64,000 nucleotides of DNA, taken from positions 310,001-374,000 of the forward strand of contig CAVXNB010000001.1 of the NCBI GenBank assembly GCA_963763085.1, read 5' to 3'. The notes under the pieces were generated by a model. The model ran no database searches. It was not told the DNA's origin and saw nothing but the letters and a program-made list of their open reading frames with translations. Positions 24,271 through 33,249 of this stretch are shown here, one piece after another (the first letter of the stretch is position 1; every line of letters starts with the position of its first letter). The position numbers were made by a program, and so were the translations under genes. The DNA is from CAVXNB01 sp963763085 (lineage in GTDB: Bacteria; Actinomycetota; Acidimicrobiia; Acidimicrobiales; Bog-793).

Positions 24271-25578
24271 ATGAGCGACACGACGATCGGGACCGAGGTC
24301 CACGACGACAGCCCTGACCACTCCGAACCGGTGCTCGAGGTCCAGGGCCTGACGAAGTCCTTCGGGCCGCTCTCGGTGCTGCGCGGTGTCGACATGACGC
24401 TGCACCGCGGTGAGGTGCTCGGCCTGGTCGGCGACAACGGAGCCGGCAAGAGCACCCTCGTCAAGATCATAAGCGGGCTGTTCTCCCAGGATTCGGGACG
24501 CGTCCTGGTCAACGGCAACGAGGTGCACTTCCGATCCGTCCCCGACGCCACCGCGCACGGGATCGAGACCGTGTACCAGGACCTGGCCCTCGTCCCCCAG
24601 CTGCCCGTGTACCTGAACCTGTTCCTCAACCATGAGCTGACCTTCTTCGGGCCCATGCGGCTGCTCGACAAACGCACGATGCGCGAGCTCGCCGAGCAGT
24701 ACTTCGACGACATCAACGTGAACGTGCCGAACGTGAACGCCGAGGCCGGCCAGCTCTCCGGCGGCCAGCGTCAGGCGATCGCCGTCGCGCGAGCGACGAG
24801 GGCCGACGCCAAGATCCTGCTCTTAGACGAGCCGCTCGCCGCGATGGGAGCGCGGGAGTCACGGCTCATCATCGACCTCGTGAAGGACCTCGCCTCGAGC
24901 GGGAAAGTGTCGATCATCATCATCGACCACAACTATGCCCACCTCTTCCAGCTCTGCGACCGGGTCAACGTGATGCAGGGCGGCCGCATCACCATCGACC
25001 GCTACATAAAGGACACCTCGCTCGAAGAGCTGACCGAGGTGATGGTCAGCAGCTACCGGTCCCAGATCCAAGACGTCGCAGCGAGCACACCGGTGATCGG
25101 ACCCCGGCCGCCACGGCCTGTCAGACCGGAGCGACGCTCCCGGGTCGGGCTTCGCGCCGGCGTGGCGGTCGCCGTCGTCGTCCTCGCGGCCGTGATCGCC
25201 ATCGTCGCTTCCAACGTGGGGAACCATTCCTCGAAATCGACGACGAGCACGACGAGGGCACCGACCACCACCACGCTGGCGGTTCCTCCGCACAAGGTCG
25301 TCGTCGCCCTGAGCGGTTCGGGCATCTTGAAGGGCGCCTCGTTCCGGGTCTCTTCAGTGCCGTGGTCACTCGCCTGGTCCTACAGCTGCAAAGCCCTCGG
25401 CAACCCCGGCAACTTCATTGCCCAGATCAAGCAGGGCTCGAATCTGGACGCCAAGGACAAGGAAGTCAACGAACTGGGTCTAAAGGGTGCCGGAGTCTCG
25501 CTCTACCACGACACCGGCTCGTTCACCCTCAGGATCATCTCGGAGTGCAAGTGGGCCGTCCGGGTGAAGAATGGCTAG
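24271..25578 (+). CDS. Sugar ABC ATPase fused to a membrane segment and outside domain (copy 1)
   Basis: 435 aa. Residues 20-265 are one ABC ATPase (Walker A GDNGAGKST 54-62, LSGGQ 162-166, Walker B KILLLDEP 181-188, H220). Sugar importers usually have ~500 aa with two such domains. After a Pro/Arg linker comes a membrane segment (~295-316), a Ser/Thr stalk (319-338) and a ~95-residue beta-rich domain (AWSYSCKALGNPGNFIAQI, C373/C426 possible disulfide). That domain resembles small outside domains of actinobacterial surface proteins. Such a fusion is unusual for an importer ATPase. D146 and P280 differ from copy 2 (E, T). Confidence 0.88.
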   Translation: MSDTTIGTEVHDDSPDHSEPVLEVQGLTKSFGPLSVLRGVDMTLHRGEVLGLVGDNGAGKSTLVKIISGLFSQDSGRVLVNGNEVHFRSVPDATAHGIETVYQDLALVPQLPVYLNLFLNHELTFFGPMRLLDKRTMRELAEQYFDDINVNVPNVNAEAGQLSGGQRQAIAVARATRADAKILLLDEPLAAMGARESRLIIDLVKDLASSGKVSIIIIDHNYAHLFQLCDRVNVMQGGRITIDRYIKDTSLEELTEVMVSSYRSQIQDVAASTPVIGPRPPRPVRPERRSRVGLRAGVAVAVVVLAAVIAIVASNVGNHSSKSTTSTTRAPTTTTLAVPPHKVVVALSGSGILKGASFRVSSVPWSLAWSYSCKALGNPGNFIAQIKQGSNLDAKDKEVNELGLKGAGVSLYHDTGSFTLRIISECKWAVRVKNG

Positions 25579-25583
25579 TGCCC

Positions 25584-25628
25584 ATGAGCGCGGACGAAAC
25601 GTCGGGCGAACAGACTAAGTTCAAGTGA
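25584..25628 (+). pseudogene. 5' relic of galactokinase (codons 1-9)
   Basis: After copy 1 the frame reads MSADETSGE, identical to the first nine residues of the galactokinase after copy 2, then switches to QTKFK and stops. The switch is the right edge of the 3.6-kb repeat. It shows that the repeat unit was cut out of a locus in which galactokinase followed the transporter. Confidence 0.85.
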
Positions 25629-25653
25629 TCAACAAAGTATGAGGAGGTCCTAG

Positions 25654-26840
25654 ATGCCGGCGCCTACCCGAGACGATCGCTTCTCGTTTGGATTGTGGAC
25701 CATCGGCTGGCAAGCGCGGGACACTTTCGGAGATCCGACACGGGACCCGCTGGACCCTGTCGAGGCCGTCACCCGGCTCGCGGAACTGGGCGCGTACGGC
25801 GTGTCGTTCCATGACGACGACCTCGTCCCCTTCGGCTCGGATGATGCCGAGCGAGGGCGGAGAATCAAGCGATTCAGAGATGCCTTGGAGGCAACCGGTC
25901 TCGTCGGTACCGATGGTCACGACCAATCTCTTCACGCATCCCGTTTTCAAGGACGGAGCCTTCACGAGCAATGACCGCGACGTCCGCCGCTACTCGATTC
26001 GAAAGGTCATGCGCAACCTCGAGCTTGCCGCCGAGCTCGGAGCGGCCACTTACGTGTTCTGGGGTGGGCGCGAAGGCGCTGAGTCCGATGCTGCGAAAGA
26101 TGTCCGGGCGGCCTTGGACCGGTACCGAGAGGCACTCGACACACTCGCGCAGTTCGTCATCGACCGTGGTTACAACATCCGATTCGCGATCGAGCCGAAG
26201 CCGAACGAGCCACGCGGTGACATCCTTTTGCCCACGGTCGGGAGCGCCCTCGCGTTCATCTCCGAGCTTGATCATCATGAGATGGTCGGAGTGAACCCGG
26301 AGGTCGGCCACGAGCAGATGGCGGGCATGAACTTCGTCCACAGCATCGCTCAGGCCCTCTGGCACGGCAAGCTCTTCCACATCGACCTGAACGGTCAACA
26401 CGGGCCGAAGTACGACCAGGACCTCGTTTTCGGTCACGGCGACCTGCTGAGCGCGTTCTTCCTGGTCGACCTCCTCGAGAACGGGGGACCAGGGGGCGGG
26501 CCCGCTTACGACGGCCCGCGGCATTTCGACTACAAGCCGCTGAGAACAGAGGACTCGGCGGGTGTCTGGACGTCGGCCGCGTCCAACATGCAGACGTACC
26601 TGCTCTTGAAGGAACGGGCTGCAAGCTTCCGCGCCGATCCGGCTGTGCGCGAGGCCCTCGAGCGCGAGCCAAGTCGGAGACCTCGCAACTCCAACGCTCG
26701 GAGAGTCCGAGTCCTATCGGGATCTACTCGCCGATCGATCCAGCTTCGAGGAGTTCGATCTCAAGAAGGCGGCCGTCCACGGATATGGCTTCGCGCATCT
26801 CGATCAGCTGGCGGTTGAGCACGCGCTCGGCGCGCGGTGA
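25654..26840 (+). pseudogene. xylA: Xylose isomerase, broken by two frameshifts
   Basis: Three consecutive frames together give a full actinobacterial XylA of ~394 aa: frame 1 from ATG 25654 (FSFGLWTIGWQARDTFGDPTR) to ~25905, frame 2 from 25907 (VPMVTTNLFTHPVFKDGAF, FAIEPKPNEPRGDILLPTVG, VGVNPEVGHEQMAG, FHIDLNGQ) to ~26662, and frame 3 to the TGA at 26838 (FEEFDLKKAAVHGYGFAHLD). Each break is one extra base. Catalytic and metal residues are all encoded. GAGGAGG stands before the ATG. It converts xylose to xylulose if intact. Recent inactivation or sequence errors cannot be separated here. Confidence 0.85.
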
Positions 26841-26906
26841 ACGGCGTCCGGATCGCCCCTTGACCGGGGCGAACGGACCCACCCACCGCGAGGGTCGTCA
26901 CCTCCG

Positions 26907-28328
26907 ATGACGCTCGTCGCCGGAGTGGACTCGTCCACCCAGTCGTGCAAAGTCGTCGTGCGGGACGCGACGACGGGCGGGGTGATTCGCACCGGGTCGG
27001 CACCACATCCTGACTCGACCGAGGTCGATCCGGAGCGTTGGTGGGAGGCGCTTCAGATAGCGCTCGCGGCCAGCGGCGGCATCGACGACCTGTCGTCGGT
27101 CTCGATTGCCGCGCAACAACACGGCATGATCTGCCTCGACGAGAACGCGAACGTCATACGTCCGGCTCTGTTGTGGAACGACACGCGCTCTGCCCAGGCG
27201 GCCGAGGCACTCGTAGCAGAAGTCGGCGCCAACGTGTGGGCGCACGCCGTCGGAAGCGTCCCGGTGGCGGCCTTCACCGCAGCGAAGCTCCGATGGCTCG
27301 CCGAGCACGAACCGGAAAACGCTCGACGAACTGCAGCGGTCTGTCTCCCGCACGACTGGCTCAGCTGGAGGCTTCTCGGGTCTGGTCGTCGACACGGCCC
27401 CACGATCGAGTCGCTCACGACCGACCGCAGCGACGCCAGTGGGACCGGCTACTGGTCGCCCATCACGAACGAGTACCGATTCGACCTGCTGAAGCGAGCC
27501 TTCGGACGTGTTGTCGAAGTTCCAAGTGTCCTCGGACCAGCGGAAAGTCCAGGCGAACTCGGTTCTGTCGTTCTCGGGCCCGGGGCTGGTGACAACGCCG
27601 CAGCTGCGCTCGTCATGTGCCCGGAGGACGGCGACGTCGTCGTCTCGGTGGGGACCTCTGGCACCGTATTCGCCAGTTCCCATTTCTTGATGCCCGATTG
27701 CTCCGGGACAGTCGCCGGATTCGCCGACGCGGCGGGGCGCTACCTGCCCCTCGTCTGCACGCTGAACGCTGCCCGTGTCCTCGAGGCGGTGGCACGGATT
27801 CTGAGCGTCGATCAGCGGACCCTGTCCCAATTGGCACTGTCAGCCCCGCCAGGGGCCGACGGACTGGTTCTTCTCCCCTATCTCGAAGGTGAGCGAACAC
27901 CCAACCGTCCGGATTCGACCGGAGAGCTGCACGGCCTCAGCCAGAAGACATCGACCCCGGCTCACCTCGCCCGGGCTGCGGTCGAAGGACTCCTGTGCGG
28001 CCTTGCAGACGCACTCGACGCCGTCGAGGCGCGAGGCGTCCAAGTTGCGCGCGTGCTCCTGATCGGGGGTGGAAGCCGGTCCGAAGCACTGAGAAAGATC
28101 GCGCCGAGCATCTTCGGCCGTCCGGTGCTGGTACCTCCCCCGGGTGAATACGTGGCAGATGGTGCTGCACTCCAGGCGATGTGGGCGCTCGATCCTGATA
28201 ACAAGCCTCAGTCGTGGTCCTCGGGGGGGACGCTGCGCTTCGATGCCCAGTCTCTACCGGCTGTAAGAGCTCGATACGCAGAGGTAAGAGACAGATCGTC
28301 CGTTGGCGCCGCTCTGGGCGCGAGATAG
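26907..28328 (+). CDS. xylB: Xylulokinase
   Basis: 473 aa FGGY-family kinase. LVAGVDSSTQSCKVVVRD (phosphate 1), SIAAQQHGMICLDE, LLWNDTRSAQAAEAL, GTGYWSPITNEYRFDLL and VSVGTSGTVFASS are diagnostic of XylB. It phosphorylates D-xylulose to xylulose 5-phosphate in the cytoplasm. It follows xylA by 66 bp and is intact, unlike xylA, and is probably co-transcribed with it and with the ROK gene 8 bp downstream. Confidence 0.92.
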   Translation: MTLVAGVDSSTQSCKVVVRDATTGGVIRTGSAPHPDSTEVDPERWWEALQIALAASGGIDDLSSVSIAAQQHGMICLDENANVIRPALLWNDTRSAQAAEALVAEVGANVWAHAVGSVPVAAFTAAKLRWLAEHEPENARRTAAVCLPHDWLSWRLLGSGRRHGPTIESLTTDRSDASGTGYWSPITNEYRFDLLKRAFGRVVEVPSVLGPAESPGELGSVVLGPGAGDNAAAALVMCPEDGDVVVSVGTSGTVFASSHFLMPDCSGTVAGFADAAGRYLPLVCTLNAARVLEAVARILSVDQRTLSQLALSAPPGADGLVLLPYLEGERTPNRPDSTGELHGLSQKTSTPAHLARAAVEGLLCGLADALDAVEARGVQVARVLLIGGGSRSEALRKIAPSIFGRPVLVPPPGEYVADGAALQAMWALDPDNKPQSWSSGGTLRFDAQSLPAVRARYAEVRDRSSVGAALGAR

Positions 28329-28336
28329 CCTGCAGC

Positions 28337-29620
28337 GTGGCCGAGGACATCGCCGACGTTGGCCAAAAGTCCAACCGGACGGACCGGCCAGGCCCAGGTC
28401 TGCCCGCCCGTCAGCAGCTGCTCAAGCGTCACAATCTCGCTCTTGTGCTGCAGGAGATCGCGGCGCCATGGAAACTGTCGCGGGCACAGGTGGCTGGCCG
28501 CACCGGACTCACCAAGTCAACCGTCTCAACGCTCGTAGACGCACTGATGGACGCTCGACTCGTCGTCGAACGCGATCCGGTACGCGGTCTGATCGGACGA
28601 CCCGGCAACCCGCTCTACCTGAACCCGCAAGGGCCTGCTGGGCTCGGCGTAGAGATCAACGTCGACTACATCTCGTCGTGTGTCGTCGACCTCACAGGCG
28701 CCGTCCGCTACCGAAGCACGATCGTGGGGGACAACCGCTTGCTCCGCCTCGAGGTCGTGCTACGAAGGGCGGCCCGGGCCGCAGCTCGCATTTGCCGCAA
28801 GGCTGACGCCGCCGGTCTGACCGTGTCCGGGCTCGCCGTCGCAGTGCCCGGGTTGGTGGACTTTGAGGGTGTTCTGCGGAGGGCCCCGAACCTGGCGAGA
28901 TTGCAGGGTATCCCGGTGGCGGAGCACATTGCGGACCTGCTCGACCGGCCCTTGCAATGGGTGCACTGTGACAATGAGGCGAACCTGGCCGCGCTCGGCG
29001 AGCGCTGGTTCGGCGGCAGGGACGACCTTCGGGACTTCGTTCGCGTCTCGGGCGAGATCGGCGTCGGAGCCGGGATCATCATCGGCGGCGAGCTGTTTCG
29101 CGGCGTCCAGGGCCTAGGTGGTGAACTCGGCCACGTGAGCGTGGACCCGACCGGGGTGGCGTGCAGCTGCGGTGGTCGTGGGTGTCTCGAGCGCGTGGCG
29201 GGCCAGGAGGCGATGCTCGAAGCCGCCGGGCTGCCGGTCAGCTCGGGGACTGCACTGGGAAGTCCCGCCGGCTCGGTGGCAGAACTCGTTCGGCGTGCGC
29301 ACGCGGGCGACTCCGCGACGGTTCTTGTGTTGGAGAGAGCGGGAACTGCCGTGGGTGTGGCGCTTTCGGCTCTTCTCAACATCTTGGATCTGCCGATCGT
29401 GGTCCTCGGCGGTCTTTACGCCGAGCTCGCGCCGTGGCTGATAGGACCGGTGACCGCCGAACTCAACGATCGTGTCGTGAGTCACTCCTGGTCGCCGGTC
29501 GAGATCGTGGTGTCGTCGCTCGGCGCCGATGCCGCTGTCCGAGGAGCGGCAGGAGTCACGGTGCAGCGCATCATCGACGATCCTGCGACCTTCTTCCCGG
29601 AGGTCCTGGCCAAAATCTGA
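28337..29620 (+). CDS. ROK-family transcriptional repressor (XylR-like)
   Basis: 427 aa from GTG 28337, 8 bp after xylB. Residues ~25-90 are a MarR/winged-helix reader (HNLALVLQEIAAPWKLSRAQ, GLTKSTVSTLVDALMD). The rest is a ROK sugar-kinase fold: GLAVAVPGLVDFEGVLRRAP, EANLAALGERWFG, GVGAGIIIGGELFRGVQGLGGELGH and the zinc motif CSCGGRGCLE. Such proteins repress xylose or glucose genes until a sugar binds. The target operator was not recognised. Confidence 0.9.
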   Translation: MAEDIADVGQKSNRTDRPGPGLPARQQLLKRHNLALVLQEIAAPWKLSRAQVAGRTGLTKSTVSTLVDALMDARLVVERDPVRGLIGRPGNPLYLNPQGPAGLGVEINVDYISSCVVDLTGAVRYRSTIVGDNRLLRLEVVLRRAARAAARICRKADAAGLTVSGLAVAVPGLVDFEGVLRRAPNLARLQGIPVAEHIADLLDRPLQWVHCDNEANLAALGERWFGGRDDLRDFVRVSGEIGVGAGIIIGGELFRGVQGLGGELGHVSVDPTGVACSCGGRGCLERVAGQEAMLEAAGLPVSSGTALGSPAGSVAELVRRAHAGDSATVLVLERAGTAVGVALSALLNILDLPIVVLGGLYAELAPWLIGPVTAELNDRVVSHSWSPVEIVVSSLGADAAVRGAAGVTVQRIIDDPATFFPEVLAKI

Positions 29621-29666
29621 GCGGGAATGACCGCAAGTCCTCGGCGGGATCAGCAGATCACTTCGT

Positions 29667-30671
29667 TCACGGGCGCAGAAGAATCTTTCCAGTCTTGTCG
29701 GCGCCGCGTGCGAGCAGCGCGAGCGCGTCAGCGGCGCCAGCCAGATCGAGCTCATGGGTGACCAGCTTTCCGGGATCGAGGCGTCCGTCGGCGAACGCGC
29801 GGACAGCGGAATCCCAGGCACGGTGGGGGGCGCCGAAGGTGGTTGCGATCTCGAGGCGCTTGCTGACCACGTCGCGGACGACGAGGGTCGCAGTCTGGTC
29901 AGGGATGCCAGCGAGGACGATACGTCCGCCTCGTCGGACGAGCGCGACGCTGGTACGGGCGGCGCTTGGAACTCCGGCGGCTTCGATCACGACGTCGAAG
30001 GTGTCGTTTCGCGTCGTCGTCTCATCGGGGTGGAGAGTCGAGGTGGCGCCACAACATGCGGCGACCTCGGCACGACGCCGATCGGGCTCGACTACGACGA
30101 TCTCGGCGGCGAACGTTCCGCGTAGGAGCTGCACGCACAGGGTGCCGATCGTGCCGGCACCGATGACGACGACGCGATCGCCGGGGCGGACGGCGGCTCG
30201 GGCGACGGCGTCGGCGGCACATGCTGCCGGCTCGAGCCCAGCGGCAGAGCGCAGGTCAGCCTCATGAGCGAGCACATGGAGGTGGGCGGCAGGCAGAGCC
30301 AGATGCTCGGCCCAGGCTCCTGGGCGGGTAAAGCCGGTCTCGTCGTAGCCGGCTTCGCAGAGCATGCCGTCTCCCGCTTGGCAGTGTGAGCAGACATGGC
30401 AGGGATAGATGCCTTCGCCGACGACCTTGCGGTCGAGCAGATCCGGGTCGACGCCGGTGCCGACTTCGACGACTACTCCGGACCACTCGTGGCCTGGAAC
30501 GACTGGGTACCGGACGAACCCGGGGGGCCGTCGGCCGGCAAGCAAGTCGACGTCGGACCCGCAAATCCCCGCATAGGCGATGTCGACCACGACTTCACCG
30601 GGATCGGGGTTCGGCTCCTCGAGCTCGACCAACTCGATGGAGCCGGGGCAGTCGATGCGTATCGCTCTCAT
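29667..30671 (-). CDS. Zinc-dependent alcohol (polyol/sugar) dehydrogenase
   Basis: 334 aa MDR dehydrogenase. The catalytic zinc ligands are in AYAGICGSDVDL and PGHEWSGVV. A four-cysteine structural zinc lobe is CHVCSHCQAGDGMLC. The NAD site is VVVIGAGTIGTLCVQLL. It should oxidise a sugar or sugar alcohol, possibly the first oxidative step that feeds the lactonase and dehydratase genes. The ATG overlaps the dehydratase stop (ATGA), so it is the last gene of the minus-strand operon 34992-29667. Confidence 0.88.
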   Translation of the reverse strand: MRAIRIDCPGSIELVELEEPNPDPGEVVVDIAYAGICGSDVDLLAGRRPPGFVRYPVVPGHEWSGVVVEVGTGVDPDLLDRKVVGEGIYPCHVCSHCQAGDGMLCEAGYDETGFTRPGAWAEHLALPAAHLHVLAHEADLRSAAGLEPAACAADAVARAAVRPGDRVVVIGAGTIGTLCVQLLRGTFAAEIVVVEPDRRRAEVAACCGATSTLHPDETTTRNDTFDVVIEAAGVPSAARTSVALVRRGGRIVLAGIPDQTATLVVRDVVSKRLEIATTFGAPHRAWDSAVRAFADGRLDPGKLVTHELDLAGAADALALLARGADKTGKILLRP

Positions 30672-31834
30672 TCGGCGGACCCACGCCGGACGGAGTCGCG
30701 GAGGTGCCAGTCAGTGGCGTGGAGGTCGAAGTGGGCGCCGGTCGCCGGGTGTTCGGCGACGAAGGCGAGGTCGAGCTCGACGCCGAGGCCCGGCGCGGTC
30801 GGCAGAGCGAACCAGCCGTCGACGACGGGCGGGAGACCGATAGCGGCCTGCTGGACGTGCTGATCGGCGAAGTCGTTGAAGTACTCCTGCACCTTGAAGT
30901 TCGGGGTGCACGCCGCAAGGTGCAAGTTGGCGGCTGTCAACACTTGGCCGGCGACGTTGTGCGGTGCGACGAGCACATCGTGCGTCTCGGCCGTGGCGGC
31001 GAGCTTGCGGGTCTCGAGGATCCCGCCGAGGTGCCCGATGTCGGGCTGGATGATGTCGGCTGCCTGCAACTCGAACAGCTCGCGGAACTCGATGCGGTCG
31101 TGGATGCGTTCGCCCGTCGCTACGGGGAGTGTCGTGTGAGCTGCGACCTTGGCGAGCGACTTGAGGTTGGCGGGCGGGACCGGCTCCTCGATCCATGCCG
31201 GGGCGAATGACTCGAGCAGACGCGCGAGGCGTATCGCCTCATGCGGAGCGAACCGGCCGTGCATCTCGACGAAGATGTCGCACTCCGCGCCAACGGCGTC
31301 TCGGACGGCCTCGACGAGCTCGACGGATCGGCGCGTCTCGCTGGCGTCGAGTTCCCACCGGCCGGGACCGAACGGGTCCAGCTTCAGCGCCTGGTAGCCG
31401 CGTTCGACGACACGGCCGGCTGCCATGTGGAACTCCTCGGGCGTGCGCTCCACGGTGTACCAGCCATTGGCGTAGGCCTTCACACGATCGCGGATCTTTC
31501 CACCGAGCAGCCGCCACACCGGCTGATCCAGCGCCTTTCCGACTATGTCCCAGCACGCCATCTCGACGCAGGCGATGCCGGACATGACGATCTCCCCGGC
31601 GCGGCCGTAGTCGCCGTATTTCATCCGCTGCACGAGTGACTCGATGTCGAACGGGTCGCTACCGAGAACGTGGTTCGTGGCCGCTTCAGCCAGATAACCC
31701 TTCAGCGCCTCGGTGTGGCTCAGCATCCGTGTCTCACCGACGCCGACGAGACCCTCGTCGGTGCGCAGCACAACGTAGGTGAGGTCGCGCCACGCTGTGC
31801 CCAGCACGTGCACTGACAGGCCGCTTATCTTCAC
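30668..31834 (-). CDS. Sugar-acid dehydratase, enolase superfamily
   Basis: 388 aa from GTG 31834, overlapping the aldehyde dehydrogenase stop (GTGA). Mandelate racemase/muconate lactonizing fold. Metal ligands E190 (VEMHGRF), E216 (WIEEPVPP) and E242 (GERI). H192 and H292 (VAPHN) with D265 (PDIGHLGG) are the likely acid/base residues, as in galactonate/arabinonate-type dehydratases. It would turn an aldonic acid into the 2-keto-3-deoxy acid. The sugar configuration cannot be read from the sequence. Confidence 0.87.
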   Translation of the reverse strand: MKISGLSVHVLGTAWRDLTYVVLRTDEGLVGVGETRMLSHTEALKGYLAEAATNHVLGSDPFDIESLVQRMKYGDYGRAGEIVMSGIACVEMACWDIVGKALDQPVWRLLGGKIRDRVKAYANGWYTVERTPEEFHMAAGRVVERGYQALKLDPFGPGRWELDASETRRSVELVEAVRDAVGAECDIFVEMHGRFAPHEAIRLARLLESFAPAWIEEPVPPANLKSLAKVAAHTTLPVATGERIHDRIEFRELFELQAADIIQPDIGHLGGILETRKLAATAETHDVLVAPHNVAGQVLTAANLHLAACTPNFKVQEYFNDFADQHVQQAAIGLPPVVDGWFALPTAPGLGVELDLAFVAEHPATGAHFDLHATDWHLRDSVRRGSAE

Positions 31835-33249
31835 GAGGGAACTCCATCGATCCGGCGGCGGATGGCGAGGGGGTTGGTGTCTTGTAGCGCGGGCGGCAGC
31901 AGCGCGTCGGGGAAACCCTGGTAGCAGGTGGGGACGAGGAAGCGGGCGATCGAGTTGCCGCCGACGGAGCTGTGCAGTGGCGACGTCGTTGCCGGCCACG
32001 GACCACCATGGTGCATCGCCGGGCTCACGGCGACGCCCGTCGGCCAGCCGTTGAACACGATGCGTCCGGCACGCGGGCGCAACACATCGACGAGCGGCCG
32101 GACCCACGCCTCCTCTCCGGGCTCGGCATGAACGGTGGCAGTGAGAGTGCCGTCGAGCGTGCCCGCCACCTCGAGCAGGCGCGTGTCGTCGTCGTATTCA
32201 ACGACGATCGAAGTGGGGCCGAAGCACTCCTCGCCCAGCAAATCGGGGTGGAGGGCGATGTCGGCCAACGAGGCCGACAAAAGCGTCGGTGCGCTTGCCT
32301 TCCCGGAATGGAGAGTCTGCAGGACCTCGCGCCCTCGCCGTTCGGTGATCGACTCGAGGTAGCGGCTCTCGATCCAGTCGCCCAGCATCGGTGCGCTCTC
32401 GACGGAACGCACGGCGTCCACGAGGGCCGGGGTCAGCTCATGCAGCGCCGGCAGGAACAGCAGCCCCGGCTTGGTGCAGAACTGGCCGACGCCGAGAGTG
32501 AAGGAGCCGACGAAACCGGCGACGATCTCCGGCCCGCGGACGGCTACGGCGCCCCGAGACAGGAACGCCGGGTTCACGCTGCCGAGCTCGCCGTAGAAGG
32601 GGATCGGTTCGGAACGGGTGTGGGCGATGTCGAAGAGGGCACGGCCGGCGGCGGTCGACCCGGTGAAGGCGGCGGCCTTGACCCTCGGGTCGGCGAGGGC
32701 GCGGGTGCCGGCCTCCACGCCATGCACGACGGCGACCGGGGCGCCGGCCGCAGCGACGATCTCACCGACGCGCGCCGACAGGCGCGGGTGGCCGGGATGG
32801 GCCTTCACGATCACCGGGCAGCCGGCGGCGAGCGCAGCGGCGGTGTCGCCGCCGGCCACCGAGAACGCGAAGGGGAAGTTGCTGGCCGCAAACACCAGGA
32901 CCGGGCCGATCGGCTCGAGCACACGGCGCAGGTCCGGCCGCGGCCCCAAGGTGAAGCCGGGATCGGCGTTCTCGATGACTGCGTCGAGGCAGCTGCCTTC
33001 GACGATCGAATCGGCGAAGAATCTCAGCTGGAACGTGGTCCGGGCAAGCTCGCCGGTCAACCGCGCCAAGGGTAGGTGCGTCTCGAGGTTCGCCAAGGTG
33101 ACGAGATCGTCCACGGCGGCGTCGAGCGCGTCTGCCATTGCGCGCAGGACATTCGCTCGCTGCGCCGGGATGGTGGACACCACCGTCGAAGCGGTGGACG
33201 CCGCGCTCGCGAGCATGGCCTCGAGCTGGGCGGCGGTGGTGTCGTTCAT
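31831..33249 (-). CDS. Alpha-ketoglutarate semialdehyde dehydrogenase (NADP+-type ALDH)
   Basis: 472 aa. VFAASNFPFAFSVAGGDTAAALAAGCPVIVKAHP and SFTLGVGQFCTKPGL (nucleophile Cys) are the marks of the 2,5-dioxopentanoate dehydrogenase subgroup, which differs clearly from ordinary ALDHs. It oxidises 2-ketoglutarate semialdehyde to 2-ketoglutarate, the last step of the oxidative pentose (Weimberg-type) or glucarate routes. 4-bp overlaps on both sides couple it to the lactonase and dehydratase genes. Confidence 0.9.
   Translation of the reverse strand: MNDTTAAQLEAMLASAASTASTVVSTIPAQRANVLRAMADALDAAVDDLVTLANLETHLPLARLTGELARTTFQLRFFADSIVEGSCLDAVIENADPGFTLGPRPDLRRVLEPIGPVLVFAASNFPFAFSVAGGDTAAALAAGCPVIVKAHPGHPRLSARVGEIVAAAGAPVAVVHGVEAGTRALADPRVKAAAFTGSTAAGRALFDIAHTRSEPIPFYGELGSVNPAFLSRGAVAVRGPEIVAGFVGSFTLGVGQFCTKPGLLFLPALHELTPALVDAVRSVESAPMLGDWIESRYLESITERRGREVLQTLHSGKASAPTLLSASLADIALHPDLLGEECFGPTSIVVEYDDDTRLLEVAGTLDGTLTATVHAEPGEEAWVRPLVDVLRPRAGRIVFNGWPTGVAVSPAMHHGGPWPATTSPLHSSVGGNSIARFLVPTCYQGFPDALLPPALQDTNPLAIRRRIDGVPS

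Larger units (their letters stand above)
22010..25610 (+). repeat. 3.6-kb direct repeat, copy 1 (sugar ABC transporter)
   Basis: 3,601 bases matched to 36274-39874 at a constant offset of 14,264. By eye six substitutions: 23576 G/T, 24708 C/G, 25107 G/A, 25108 C/A, 25419 T/C and 25598 A/G. The left edge is GTCAAAG just before the binding-protein gene. The right edge falls after codon 9 of galactokinase. Sequence outside both edges is different, apart from short promoter similarity. Confidence 0.95.

Noticed and set aside
23280..24716. 478-aa minus-strand frame, present again at 37544-38980
   Set aside because: Antisense of the permease and ATPase genes; repeated only because the 3.6-kb unit is repeated.
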